From an uncultured bacterium (lineage in GTDB: Bacteria; Patescibacteriota; Minisyncoccia; Phycocordibacterales; UBA918): 39,976 nt of DNA. The stretch covers positions 1-39,976 of the forward strand of contig CATMPJ010000006.1 of the NCBI GenBank assembly GCA_950073265.1, read 5' to 3'. The notes below the pieces were generated by a model that was not told the DNA's origin, ran no database searches, and was given only the letters and a program-made list of their open reading frames with translations. Each line of letters begins with the position of its first letter. Within the stretch, counting starts at the first letter, position 1. This document shows positions 31,710-38,897 of this stretch, in pieces. The position numbers and the translations under genes were made by a program.

Positions 31710-33572
31710 ATGACTATTGCAAAAGATTTTGCTGCGAAGCTTTCAGTAGCTATCGTAGCAGTTGCTATGGTTTTCTCAGCGTTCGCTTCATCTGCAAGCG
31801 CACAAACTGCTGAAGAACTACAAGCAATGATCAATGATTTGCTCGCGCAAATCGCCAAGCTTGAAGCGACTACAAGCGTTTCAGCTGGTACTGGCTCATG
31901 TGTTTCAATCATGGCCCCTCTTACAATTGGTTCTACTGGTGCTGATGTTACAGCGCTTCAGAACCGCCTTATCGCTTGGGGTGAAGTTATCCCAGCGGGT
32001 GCTACTGGATACTTCGGTACACAGACACAATCTGCTCTTGCTTCATGGCAAGGAAAGAACGCTGTGTCTCCAGCTGTAGGTTACTACGGTCCAATCACTA
32101 AGGCTGCTATGGACGCTAAGTGTTCAGACATGGACGATTCAGATGACGACATGAGCCTTTCAGGTGAAGGTACTCTAGATACTGTAGAAGTTGATGATTC
32201 TGAAGACCCAGAAGAAGGTGAGTCAGACGTAGAAGTTATGGTTGTTACGCTTGAAGCTGACGACGGTGACATCGAAGTTGACCGCATGACCTTCACTGCT
32301 TCTTCAACCGCTGGTTCTGAAACAGATCCGTGGGATGTATTCGAAACTATCTCTCTATGGGTTGATGGCGACATGATCGCTGAATTCGACGCAGAAGACG
32401 AAGACGAATACCTTGACGAAGATACTGGTGAATTCCGATTCAACGATCTTGAACTTATCCTTGAAGAAGGTGAAGAAGTAGAAGTATCTGTTGCTGTATC
32501 TGTACAAAACGGTGTTGATGACGCTGGAACTGCGGCTTGGGATCTTACCCTTGACGAAATCCGCTACTTCGACGCTGATGGTGTAGCTACTGATGAAGAC
32601 GGTCCACTTGGAGAGATTGGTGATGCTATCAACTTCACTATCGAAACAGAAGGTGAAGGTGATGACTTTGACCTTTCAAGTTCATCTGAAGACCCAGACG
32701 CAATGACTATCGCTGTTGAAGAAGATGAAGAAGAAGCTGTAGGCATCTTCGCATTCTCACTTGACGCTGATGGTTCAGATGATGACATCGAAGTAAATGA
32801 ACTTACTCTCGAAGTTACTACTAACATCGACGCTGATGACTTCGTTAACGACTTCTACCTAGAAATCGATGGTGAAGAATTCGACGCCGAGTCTTACACA
32901 GGTGGTACAACTACTACTCTAGTGTTCGATATCGACGGTGACATCACTGTTGATGCAGACGATGAGCTTACAGCAATGCTGTACGCTGAAATCGAAGTTG
33001 ATGAAAACTTCAACACCGCTACTATCCAAGCTGCAACTGTTAGCTACGAAGCAGAAGGTGCTGATGACATTGACGCAAATGACACTGTAACTGGTGAAGA
33101 ACACACAGTTATCTCAACAGGTATCGTTGTTCCACAAGAAGGAGTTTCATTCGATACTTCAACATCTAACGATGGAAACGGTAACGTTATTGGTACTTTC
33201 GACATCGAGTTTGAAGTTACTGCTTTCGAAGGTGACTTCTACATTCGTGACCTAGCTTCAACTACTGCAAACGCTACTACTGAAGGTGTAGAATTCGCAG
33301 TTCTTGACTCACAAGGTAACGAAGTTACAACTGGTGTAACCGCTGTACTATCTACAGACGGTGACGAAGAAAACGGATTCTTCTATGTTGAAGAAGGCGA
33401 AACTGATACATTGACTCTCTCTGTAACAGTAGATCCTTCTGCAACTGGACAGTTCCGTGTAGTACTTGAAGAAGTATGGTACGACGAAGACAAGACTCTT
33501 GGCAGCGCCGATGGTCGAACTCTGACTCCAGCATCAGATTACCGAACTGGTTACGTAACCATCCAAGGTTAA
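31710..33572 (+). CDS. Secreted acidic S-layer-like protein with peptidoglycan-binding domain
   Basis: The 620-residue product has a Sec signal peptide (VAIVAVAMVFSAFASSASA, cleavage after A31). A short helix follows (AEELQAMINDLLAQIAKLEA), then a PF01471-type peptidoglycan-binding domain (64-138) with GSTGADVTALQNRLIAWGEV and TGYFGTQTQSALASWQ. After that come about 480 residues of beta-rich, extremely acidic sequence (SDDDMSLSGEGTLDTVEVDD and onward) in repeated modules with D-rich turns that could bind calcium. Codons are strongly restricted (GAA, GCT, ACT favoured), which suggests very high expression. Together with the long leader this points to a main surface-layer protein. Confidence 0.8.
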   Translation: MTIAKDFAAKLSVAIVAVAMVFSAFASSASAQTAEELQAMINDLLAQIAKLEATTSVSAGTGSCVSIMAPLTIGSTGADVTALQNRLIAWGEVIPAGATGYFGTQTQSALASWQGKNAVSPAVGYYGPITKAAMDAKCSDMDDSDDDMSLSGEGTLDTVEVDDSEDPEEGESDVEVMVVTLEADDGDIEVDRMTFTASSTAGSETDPWDVFETISLWVDGDMIAEFDAEDEDEYLDEDTGEFRFNDLELILEEGEEVEVSVAVSVQNGVDDAGTAAWDLTLDEIRYFDADGVATDEDGPLGEIGDAINFTIETEGEGDDFDLSSSSEDPDAMTIAVEEDEEEAVGIFAFSLDADGSDDDIEVNELTLEVTTNIDADDFVNDFYLEIDGEEFDAESYTGGTTTTLVFDIDGDITVDADDELTAMLYAEIEVDENFNTATIQAATVSYEAEGADDIDANDTVTGEEHTVISTGIVVPQEGVSFDTSTSNDGNGNVIGTFDIEFEVTAFEGDFYIRDLASTTANATTEGVEFAVLDSQGNEVTTGVTAVLSTDGDEENGFFYVEEGETDTLTLSVTVDPSATGQFRVVLEEVWYDEDKTLGSADGRTLTPASDYRTGYVTIQG

Positions 33573-33623
33573 TAATCCTAACGGATTAAAACTCTTGATG
33601 GTTTGAACCTAGTTCAAGTCTAG

Positions 33624-33651
33624 AAAAACCCCGCCTTTTGGCGGGGTTTTT
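33624..33651 (+). terminator. Intrinsic terminator of the S-layer-like gene
   Basis: AAAAACCCCGCC (33624-33635) pairs with GGCGGGGTTTTT (33640-33651). Confidence 0.9.
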
Positions 33652-33750
33652 CGTATATAGAGAAAAAAGGGCAGGAAAAAAACCCAAAAGTTCAAATCCT
33701 CAAATTCTCCCTAGGCCTTGCCTAGGCAAGAAAGAGGTATGAAGAAAAGA

Positions 33751-33787
33751 AAAGCGGGGCGGCCGACAGGCCGCCGCGCTTTTTTTG
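33751..33787 (+). terminator. Second GC-rich hairpin terminator
   Basis: AAAGCG-g-GGCGGCC pairs with GGCCGCC-g-CGCTTT around a GACA loop and runs into a T run. No gene lies between it and the previous terminator; it may be a back-up or end a small RNA from 33652-33750. Confidence 0.75.
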
Positions 33788-33836
33788 TTGCTGCTTGAGG
33801 GCTGTAACATATCCCCAGATTTCAAAGACACAGGTC

Positions 33837-33845
33837 TGATATACT
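33837..33845 (+). promoter_or_regulatory. Extended -10 promoter of a tiny peptide gene
   Basis: TGATATACT ends nine bases before ATG 33855, so the leader would be about 3 nt. Confidence 0.6.
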
Positions 33846-33854
33846 AACAGCACT

Positions 33855-33950
33855 ATGAATAAGACATTTTATAAATTCCTTTTTAGTTTTGCTGCGGTGG
33901 TCGTTAGTGTGTTAGCAGTTATTCTCGTTCTCGGTGTTAGTGCAGCGTAA
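33855..33950 (+). CDS. 31-residue hydrophobic peptide
   Basis: The frame codes for MNKTFYKFLFSFAAVVVSVL and a further AVILVLGVSAA: one transmembrane helix with a short positive start. It has a consensus extended -10 directly upstream and no Shine-Dalgarno. The stop lies three bases before the DUF1360 gene. It could be a real micro-protein or a leader peptide for the next gene. Confidence 0.5.
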   Translation: MNKTFYKFLFSFAAVVVSVLAVILVLGVSAA

Positions 33951-33953
33951 AAT

Positions 33954-34430
33954 ATGAAAAACACTGACCAGTACCTTTGGAATGTCATCTTTTCACTATT
34001 CTTTGTTGGTGCAGTAGTAGGGGCGGCAATTATCTTGCGTACCGAGTCACGGATGCCCCTAAGCGCGCTGACGTTCACTGATTATATCCTCATCACCCTC
34101 GCATCTTGGCGTGTTACTCGTCTGTTTGTCTATGACGCCATTACGAAGGTTGTCCGTGAACAATTTTACGATGTTGTACAAACCGATCGCGGTCCGGTAC
34201 TGCAGAAGGCCGCCTCTGGTCCACGGCGAACCTTGGCTGACCTGTTTTCTTGCCCGTGGTGCTTTGGTATGTGGGCAGCGGCTGCCGTAATATTCTTGTA
34301 TCTACTGAGTGATTGGATGATTTATCCAACGATTCTCTTGGCACTTTCCGCAGTTGCGACCTTCTTGCAACTCCTCTCAAATTTCGTTGGACACAAAGCC
34401 GAACAACTCAAAATCCAAAACGACGGCTAA
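33954..34430 (+). CDS. DUF1360 family membrane protein
   Basis: The 158-residue product has hydrophobic segments near residues 10-28 and 108-146 and the DUF1360 (YjcA-like) signature: LASWRVTRLFVYDAITKVVR, then GPRRTLADLFSCPWCFGMWA. The FSCPWCFGMW motif, with two cysteines two apart, is the most constant part of the family. The function is not known. It is probably transcribed with the preceding micro-ORF. Confidence 0.8.
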   Translation: MKNTDQYLWNVIFSLFFVGAVVGAAIILRTESRMPLSALTFTDYILITLASWRVTRLFVYDAITKVVREQFYDVVQTDRGPVLQKAASGPRRTLADLFSCPWCFGMWAAAAVIFLYLLSDWMIYPTILLALSAVATFLQLLSNFVGHKAEQLKIQNDG

Positions 34431-34447
34431 GGGAATCGGTAACCAAG

Positions 34448-34480
34448 TTGACAAAAGTGTACACTTAAGTGTACACTTTT
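34448..34480 (+). promoter_or_regulatory. Promoter and 28-bp palindromic operator of the toxin-antitoxin pair
   Basis: TTGACA (34448-34453) and TACACT (34472-34477) are 18 bases apart. A perfect 28-base palindrome at 34453-34480 is made of two AGTGTACACT units and fills the spacer and -10 box. The -10 ends six bases before ATG 34484. This is typical for autorepression by a toxin-antitoxin complex. Confidence 0.8.
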
Positions 34481-34483
34481 TCT

Positions 34484-34729
34484 ATGAATACAAAATTTAT
34501 TGGTATCAAAGACTTCCGGCAAAATATTGCAGAGTACGCCAAAAAGGCGCAGTCTAGAAAGACGCGGTTTGTTGTCATGAACCGAAATCGTCCTTTGTTT
34601 GAAATTTCGCCATTCGCTGAAGAGGAGAGCCTGGATTCCTTATATGAGACAGTAACTAAAGCAAGAGCAGAAGCCGCGACAGGCAAGGTGTACTCCCACA
34701 AAGAAGTGGGCGAGAGATTGGGTTTATGA
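34484..34729 (+). CDS. Phd/YefM-type antitoxin
   Basis: The start at 34484 is chosen because it coincides with the predicted transcription start. The 81-residue product shows IGIKDFRQNIAEYAKKAQSR and FVVMNRNRPLFEISPF, the N-terminal DNA-binding Phd/YefM fold, and a C-terminal tail that would wrap around the toxin. It overlaps the toxin gene by four bases (ATGA), so both are translationally coupled. Confidence 0.88.
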   Translation: MNTKFIGIKDFRQNIAEYAKKAQSRKTRFVVMNRNRPLFEISPFAEEESLDSLYETVTKARAEAATGKVYSHKEVGERLGL

Positions 34730-35001
34730 GGCACTTTGAGGTCAGGTACGTAGAACAAGCAATTAAAGATCTCGAGAAGCTTGAAAGAAAAGTAGCCCAA
34801 AGAATTTATAAAAAGATTGATTCCTATGTTTCCTCACCAGACCCTCTAGCCCACGCCAAGTCCTTGTCAGGTAAATTGAAGGGTTTGTACCGATTTAGGG
34901 TCGGAGATTATAGAGTCATTTTTGAGGTTGCTGAAGACGGTTCAATTTCTATACTCACTATATTAGTGGTGGCTCACCGTAAGGATATTTATAAGAAGTA
35001 A
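34726..35001 (+). CDS. RelE/ParE-type toxin
   Basis: The 91-residue product has the RelE/ParE fold pattern: RYVEQAIKDLEKLERKVAQR helices, then LSGKLKGLYRFRVGDYRVIF and a closing ILTILVVAHRKDIYKK. RelE members cleave mRNA on the ribosome and ParE members poison gyrase; the RFRVGDYRVIF and HRKDIY ending looks more like RelE. It ends one base before the rplJ promoter. Confidence 0.88.
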   Translation: MRHFEVRYVEQAIKDLEKLERKVAQRIYKKIDSYVSSPDPLAHAKSLSGKLKGLYRFRVGDYRVIFEVAEDGSISILTILVVAHRKDIYKK

Positions 35002-35029
35002 TTTACTTTTGCATAGAGTCTGCTATAGT
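35002..35029 (+). promoter_or_regulatory. Promoter of rplJ-rplL
   Basis: TTTACT (35002-35007) and TATAGT (35024-35029) are 16 bases apart, giving a leader of about 170 nt. Confidence 0.65.
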
Positions 35030-35035
35030 ATCTCG

Positions 35036-35204
35036 CATCAGGCTCATGACAGTTGGTCTGGCTACGCAAAGGTAGTCGGTCAAAGTCCGGTTTCGGACGC
35101 CAGCCGAGGTCCATATCTCTTTTTGATATTGGAATGGTCGAGCCCGTCATTGGGTATTTTTTATACCCGAAGCGGCCTGAAATTATTTGTAATTCCAATC
35201 AAAT
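35036..35204 (+). promoter_or_regulatory. L10-type ribosomal protein leader
   Basis: The leader contains GACAGTTGGTCTGGC and, later, GCCAGCCGAGGT, which match the paired GACAG..GG / CC.GCCGAGGT elements I associate with L10 leaders. In many bacteria L10 with L7/L12 binds such an element and represses its own mRNA. A GGGTAT/ATACCC stem with a T loop follows near 35154-35170. The covariance match has not been computed. Confidence 0.7.
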
Positions 35205-35690
35205 ATGGCAATTACCAAACAAAAAAAGGAAACAATCATCGAAAAACTCAATGGAGCAAAAGACAGCTCTGAATCAATTGTGTTCGTAAACTTCAACGGC
35301 TTAAACGTTGGTGATACGACGGCAATGCGTGAGTCTCTCAAGGAAAACGGCGTCCAGTACTTCGTAGCTAAGAAGACTCTCATCAAGCGAGCTTTTGATG
35401 GAGCGTTCCAAGGCGACATGCCTGAACTAGAAGGGGAAATCGCAGTAGCGTACAGCGCAGACGCGATTCTTCCAGCACAGCAGATCAAAGAGTTTGCTGG
35501 TAAGCACAAGGAAAAGATTTTTATCGTCGGTGGTGTATTCCAAGGCGTATACAAGAGTCAGTCAGAAATGACCGAAATCGCATCTATTCCACCACTACCA
35601 GTACTCCGCGGTATGTTTGTAAACGTTATCAACTCACCAATCCAGGGCCTTGTCCTTGGCCTAAACGCCATCGCCGAGAAGAAAGCATAA
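35205..35690 (+). CDS. rplJ: Large ribosomal subunit protein uL10
   Basis: uL10 is the base of the ribosomal stalk and holds the L7/L12 dimers. The 161-residue product has the conserved opening AITKQKKETIIEKLNGAKDS, YFVAKKTLIKRAF, and the C-terminal helix SPIQGLVLGLNAIAEKK that binds L12. Length is typical. It is separated from rplK by about 34 kb, whereas most bacteria have rplKAJL together. Confidence 0.97.
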   Translation: MAITKQKKETIIEKLNGAKDSSESIVFVNFNGLNVGDTTAMRESLKENGVQYFVAKKTLIKRAFDGAFQGDMPELEGEIAVAYSADAILPAQQIKEFAGKHKEKIFIVGGVFQGVYKSQSEMTEIASIPPLPVLRGMFVNVINSPIQGLVLGLNAIAEKKA

Positions 35691-35713
35691 TTTTAATTCA
35701 TTTGCGGTGTTGC

Positions 35714-35783
35714 GTTGCTAAAAAATTCATTCAATGTACTGAACAAGTACACCTCATGGATTTTTCAGTCCGCGCCTAGCAAC
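35714..35783 (+). other. Long hairpin between rplJ and rplL
   Basis: GTTGCTA (35714-35720) pairs with TAGCAAC (35777-35783), AAAAATTCAT (35721-35730) pairs with ATGGATTTTT (35756-35765) with one mismatch, and TGTACT (35735-35740) pairs with AGTACA (35746-35751). It lacks a T run, so it is not a simple terminator. Confidence 0.6.
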
Positions 35784-35843
35784 TAAATCAAAATTAGACT
35801 TTCCCTAGAATTGGAAAATCAAAACACTAATGTCAGAAGATAA

Positions 35844-35923
35844 ATGAAGAAAGGAGGGTAACCGACTATTCTGAATTTAGTTTCGAATTTGCTCCTTACC
35901 TAGAGCAAATTCCTGGAACAGTC
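35844..35923 (+). promoter_or_regulatory. Distant Shine-Dalgarno and hairpin upstream of rplL
   Basis: AGGAGG at 35852-35857 lies about 100 bases upstream of the rplL ATG. It is followed by a perfect stem GAATTTGCTC/GAGCAAATTC (35885-35894, 35903-35912) nested in GACTATTC/GAACAGTC (35864-35871, 35916-35923). Two tiny frames, MSEDK (35830-35847) and MKKGG (35844-35861), overlap each other by four bases here. Confidence 0.45.
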
Positions 35924-35954
35924 TGTGAGACATGTATAACTCAAAATAAAAAAT

Positions 35955-36446
35955 ATGAGCGAAGAAAAAGACACAACTGTAGCGGCTGAAGAAACTGCTA
36001 CCGAAGAAACCACTGCTCCTGCAGCAGAAGAAACAAAGACTGAAGACACTAACGGTGTTGACGAATCAGTCGAAGTACCAGAACAATTCAAGAAACTTGT
36101 TGAACAAGTTGAAGCAATGTCAGTACTAGAACTGCACGAACTCGTGAAGGTACTTGAAAAGCGATTTGGTGTATCAGCCGCTGCAGTAGCAGTTGCTGGT
36201 CCAGCAGCTGGCGGTGACGCTGGTGGCGATGAGCAATCAGAGTTCGCTGTTGAGCTAACCGACGCTGGTGCACAAAAAATTGCTGTTATTAAGGCAGTTA
36301 AGGAAGCACTCGGTCTTGGTCTTAAGGAAGCAAAGGAAGCTGTAGATGGCGCTCCTGCAGTTCTTAAGGAAGGCATGAAGAAGGAAGACGCTGAAGCTCT
36401 CAAGGCAAAATTAGAGGAAGCAGGTGCAAAAGTTACACTTAAGTAA
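35955..36446 (+). CDS. rplL: Ribosomal stalk protein bL12 with acidic N-terminal extension
   Basis: bL12 forms the mobile stalk that recruits translation GTPases. The C-terminal domain is normal ([42 protein letters not shown]) and the dimerisation domain (about 42-75) has [20 protein letters not shown]. Before it there is an extra acidic segment of about 40 residues ([18 protein letters not shown] and on). Length is 163 against about 120-130 usually. There is no Shine-Dalgarno just before the ATG. Confidence 0.96.
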   Translation: MSEEKDTTVAAEETATEETTAPAAEETKTEDTNGVDESVEVPEQFKKLVEQVEAMSVLELHELVKVLEKRFGVSAAAVAVAGPAAGGDAGGDEQSEFAVELTDAGAQKIAVIKAVKEALGLGLKEAKEAVDGAPAVLKEGMKKEDAEALKAKLEEAGAKVTLK

Positions 36447-36467
36447 CACATCACATCTAATCTAAAG

Positions 36468-36503
36468 ATAAAAAGCGAAGGATTACCTTCGCTTTTTATT
36501 TGT
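36468..36503. terminator. Intrinsic terminator after rplL
   Basis: Perfect 14-base arms (36468-36481, 36486-36499) around an ATTA loop, with A- and T-rich ends. It ends rplJ-rplL. Confidence 0.9.
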
Positions 36504-36662
36504 CTTAAAATTGGCAATACTAAATTCTGTCTAGATTTTTGTAACAACATTCCCATGTAGAGCAACTACACATCCTTTGACTTAGCTTATTTATGTACCC
36601 TGTATTTAATTTTGTCATATTTTTATGTCATAATAGAAGTATTAGCAGTGTAAGTAAAAAAT

Positions 36663-37412
36663 ATGGAAAGAAACTTTTATAACACTCGGGGCGATGGATA
36701 TGATATGGCTATGCAGGTGCAGCACTCTATTCAGACATTGTTCAATGAACTGATGGCATTTCTGCCAGAATTGGTGGCAGCATTACTAATTATCGTGCTG
36801 GGCTTCTTTATTGGAGGAGCTCTAGGAAAACTAGTGCAAAGATTATTCAAATCGACGCATCTTGATGTTGCGCTTGATAAGGCGGGGGTTGACGATCTAA
36901 CTCGTCGCGCGGGCTATGCATTTCGTCCAGCTAAATTTGCTGGTGATTTGGTTAAGTGGTTTATCATCCTAGCGTTTACTATCGTAGCGCTCAATGTGCT
37001 TGGACTCACTGCCGTGACAGCCTTTATGGGAGAAGTGCTGGCGTACTTGCCGAATGTCTTTGCTGCAGCATTGATACTGTTTATCGGGCTGATTGCTGCG
37101 AATGCAGCACGCGGTATTTCGGAAGCCACTATCCGTAGCGCCGAAACAATTAGTTCTGATAAGGCGCCAATGATTGGTAAAGCCGCGTACTACGCAGTAG
37201 TCGTGTTTGCTATTCTTGCAGCTCTTAATCAAATGCAGATTGCACCAGAACTAATCCAGATTCTCTTCACTGGTATCGTTGCCGGGCTATCCTTGGCCTT
37301 TGGTCTGGCGTTTGGATTGGGTGGACGAACCACCGCCAGTCGATATCTTGAAAAGACAGTGCACGTAGCGGAAAAAGAATCACACAGTCACTCAGAGCAT
37401 AAACATCACTAA
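36663..37412 (+). CDS. MscS-like conserved-TM-helix membrane protein
   Basis: The 249-residue product has four to five hydrophobic segments, beginning LVAALLIIVLGFFIGGALG, and the repeated conserved TM-helix pattern of small mechanosensitive-channel relatives (PF05552-type). GLSLAFGLAFGLGGRTTASRY resembles the pore-lining MscS segment followed by the GLGGR-like turn. The soluble MscS beta domain is absent. The tail is histidine-rich (ESHSHSEHKHH) and could bind metal ions. A start at ATG 36702 is also possible. Confidence 0.75.
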   Translation: MERNFYNTRGDGYDMAMQVQHSIQTLFNELMAFLPELVAALLIIVLGFFIGGALGKLVQRLFKSTHLDVALDKAGVDDLTRRAGYAFRPAKFAGDLVKWFIILAFTIVALNVLGLTAVTAFMGEVLAYLPNVFAAALILFIGLIAANAARGISEATIRSAETISSDKAPMIGKAAYYAVVVFAILAALNQMQIAPELIQILFTGIVAGLSLAFGLAFGLGGRTTASRYLEKTVHVAEKESHSHSEHKHH

Positions 37413-37423
37413 GATTAATGATT

Positions 37424-37456
37424 CAAAAACCGGTCCACGTAGTGGACCGGTTTTTG
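37424..37456. terminator. Intrinsic terminator
   Basis: CAAAAACCGGTCCAC (37424-37438) pairs perfectly with GTGGACCGGTTTTTG (37442-37456). Confidence 0.9.
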
Positions 37457-37511
37457 ATTGAAATAGGAAATAGGGCAGCAGGCCTGTCCAGACCTGTGGA
37501 TTATTTTAAAA

Positions 37512-37520
37512 TGCTATACT
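37512..37520 (+). promoter_or_regulatory. Extended -10 promoter
   Basis: TGCTATACT ends 13 bases before ATG 37534, leaving a leader of about 7 nt. Confidence 0.5.
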
Positions 37521-37533
37521 CTCACTACTGATT

Positions 37534-38172
37534 ATGGCAGCTGACCCACTTGCAATTCTGTTTGGAAGCACTTCCCGCGTCAAACTCCTCCGATTCTTTT
37601 TATTTAATCCGTCTAGTGAGTTCACCTTTGATGATTTAAGCAAGCGAGCACGTTTAGTGCGGCGCACTGCTCGTACCGAGTTAAATGCGCTCTTGAAAGC
37701 AGGAGTCATTCGCCAAAAGAATATCTATATCAGCACCCCAGGGAAGACTAAAAAAATGAAGGCGTTAGCATACACGCTTGATAAAAGTTTCCCCGAACTA
37801 CAGGCGCTTCAGACGTTTCTGTTTGAGACTGCGCCACTTGATAATAAAAATCTATTGCGACATTTACGACAAGCTGGTCAGCTCGATTTTGTCGGCATCT
37901 CAGGTGTATTTGTGCGAGACTTCGAACAGCGACTTGATGTACTTATTGCGATGAAGAAATTTTCACAGTCAAAAGTAGAAAAAGCAATTCGTTCGCTTGA
38001 AGCTGAGCTCGGCATTGAGGTGCGCTTTGCCGCGATGAGCGCTGAGGACTTGATGTATCGAGTTGGCATGTATGACAAACTAACTCGTGACTTTTTTGAT
38101 TACACACATCAAGTACTAGTAGATCGAATTGGGGTGAAAGACGAGGTAACGAGCAATAGTTACCGAATGTAG
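37534..38172 (+). CDS. Winged-helix protein with degenerate nucleotidyltransferase domain
   Basis: The first about 75 residues are an ArsR/MarR-like winged helix: SRVKLLRFFLFNPSSEFTFD, then RLVRRTARTELNALLKAGVI and a wing. From about residue 110 a nucleotidyltransferase-like fold follows: LDFVGISGVFVRDFEQRLDV, LIAMKKFSQSKVEKAIRSLE and IEVRFAAMSAEDLMYRVGMY. The usual GSxxxGxxxxxSDxD metal site is not preserved, so it is probably a sensor or a scaffold. The function is not known. It stands alone between the MscS-like gene and the pilins. Confidence 0.75.
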   Translation: MAADPLAILFGSTSRVKLLRFFLFNPSSEFTFDDLSKRARLVRRTARTELNALLKAGVIRQKNIYISTPGKTKKMKALAYTLDKSFPELQALQTFLFETAPLDNKNLLRHLRQAGQLDFVGISGVFVRDFEQRLDVLIAMKKFSQSKVEKAIRSLEAELGIEVRFAAMSAEDLMYRVGMYDKLTRDFFDYTHQVLVDRIGVKDEVTSNSYRM

Positions 38173-38201
38173 TAGGGCAGAAGGGTAAACATCATTCTTC
38201 C

Positions 38202-38783
38202 TTAAGGATTTAAATAGCAACCTGCGCCAGTGAAATCTCCAGTGCCGGGATCACGGTCTCCACTATACCTACCACCACTACTTCCGGCACAATATATCTC
38301 ACTCCAGTCTGTACTATATCTTGCTACTATTGAGTAGTGGTTTCCGTAAGGTGCTAAGTTTCTAAACCAGCGTAGTAATAAAAACTGACTACCAACACGG
38401 TCAGTATTATCTCGCATAGAGATACAAATTTCTCGGATTTTTGCTTCGTTTTCAGGTGTTAAACCAGTCAGTATTACTTCCTCGCAGGAGGCGTTTCCGG
38501 TGAATTGATCTGATCTGATCCAGCGCGATGTGTCGGCAGTTGTATAGGTGCTGCCGCCAGTTTGCACTGCGTTAAGCTCTAGTACTTTCGCCATCGAGTC
38601 AACTTGCTGTTTCATTGCGACCTTTCGAGCGGAATCTCGCGCGTCGTTTAGGGCAGCTAGCACAGTGGCTGCTAGAATCCCAATGATTGCAATCACTACT
38701 AAAAGCTCTATTAACGTAAAGCCTGACTCTGGACGGTGGTGGACATCATTTCGGTTTGCCGAGCTTAAGCTTAAGAGGGTCAT
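38202..38783 (-). CDS. Type IV prepilin-like protein
   Basis: The 193-residue product has a 21-residue leader ending in ESG, then FTLIELLVVIAIIGILAAT, the class III signal cut by prepilin peptidase between G21 and F22, with glutamate at mature position 5. The long N-terminal helix continues to about residue 65. The C-terminal globular part has cysteines and ends in TGAGCYLNP, like its neighbour at 38898. It is likely a pseudopilin or pilin for a type IV pilus or competence machine. No pilus assembly genes lie in the window. Confidence 0.9.
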   Translation of the reverse strand: MTLLSLSSANRNDVHHRPESGFTLIELLVVIAIIGILAATVLAALNDARDSARKVAMKQQVDSMAKVLELNAVQTGGSTYTTADTSRWIRSDQFTGNASCEEVILTGLTPENEAKIREICISMRDNTDRVGSQFLLLRWFRNLAPYGNHYSIVARYSTDWSEIYCAGSSGGRYSGDRDPGTGDFTGAGCYLNP

Positions 38784-38848
38784 TAATTTCAGTGTACCAC
38801 CGGTGTCAGAATGACTTTGGTGCCTCAGTGATAACTGTTGATAGCATG
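38781..38848 (-). promoter_or_regulatory. Promoter and upstream element of the first prepilin gene
   Basis: On the minus strand TACACT (38796-38791) lies seven bases before the ATG. The upstream 13-mer at 38836-38848 (TGTTGATAGCATG on the plus strand) recurs at the same distance before the second pilin operon. No good -35 is present. Confidence 0.5.
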
Positions 38849-38897
38849 ATTTGAAGATTGTTGAGCATAAACGATGACGGTTAAGGCGTCGCTTATG

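Noticed and set aside
33739-33798. 19-codon frame MKKRKAGRPTG...
   Set aside because: It lies over the GC-rich terminator stem at 33751-33782; the codons are explained by the hairpin.
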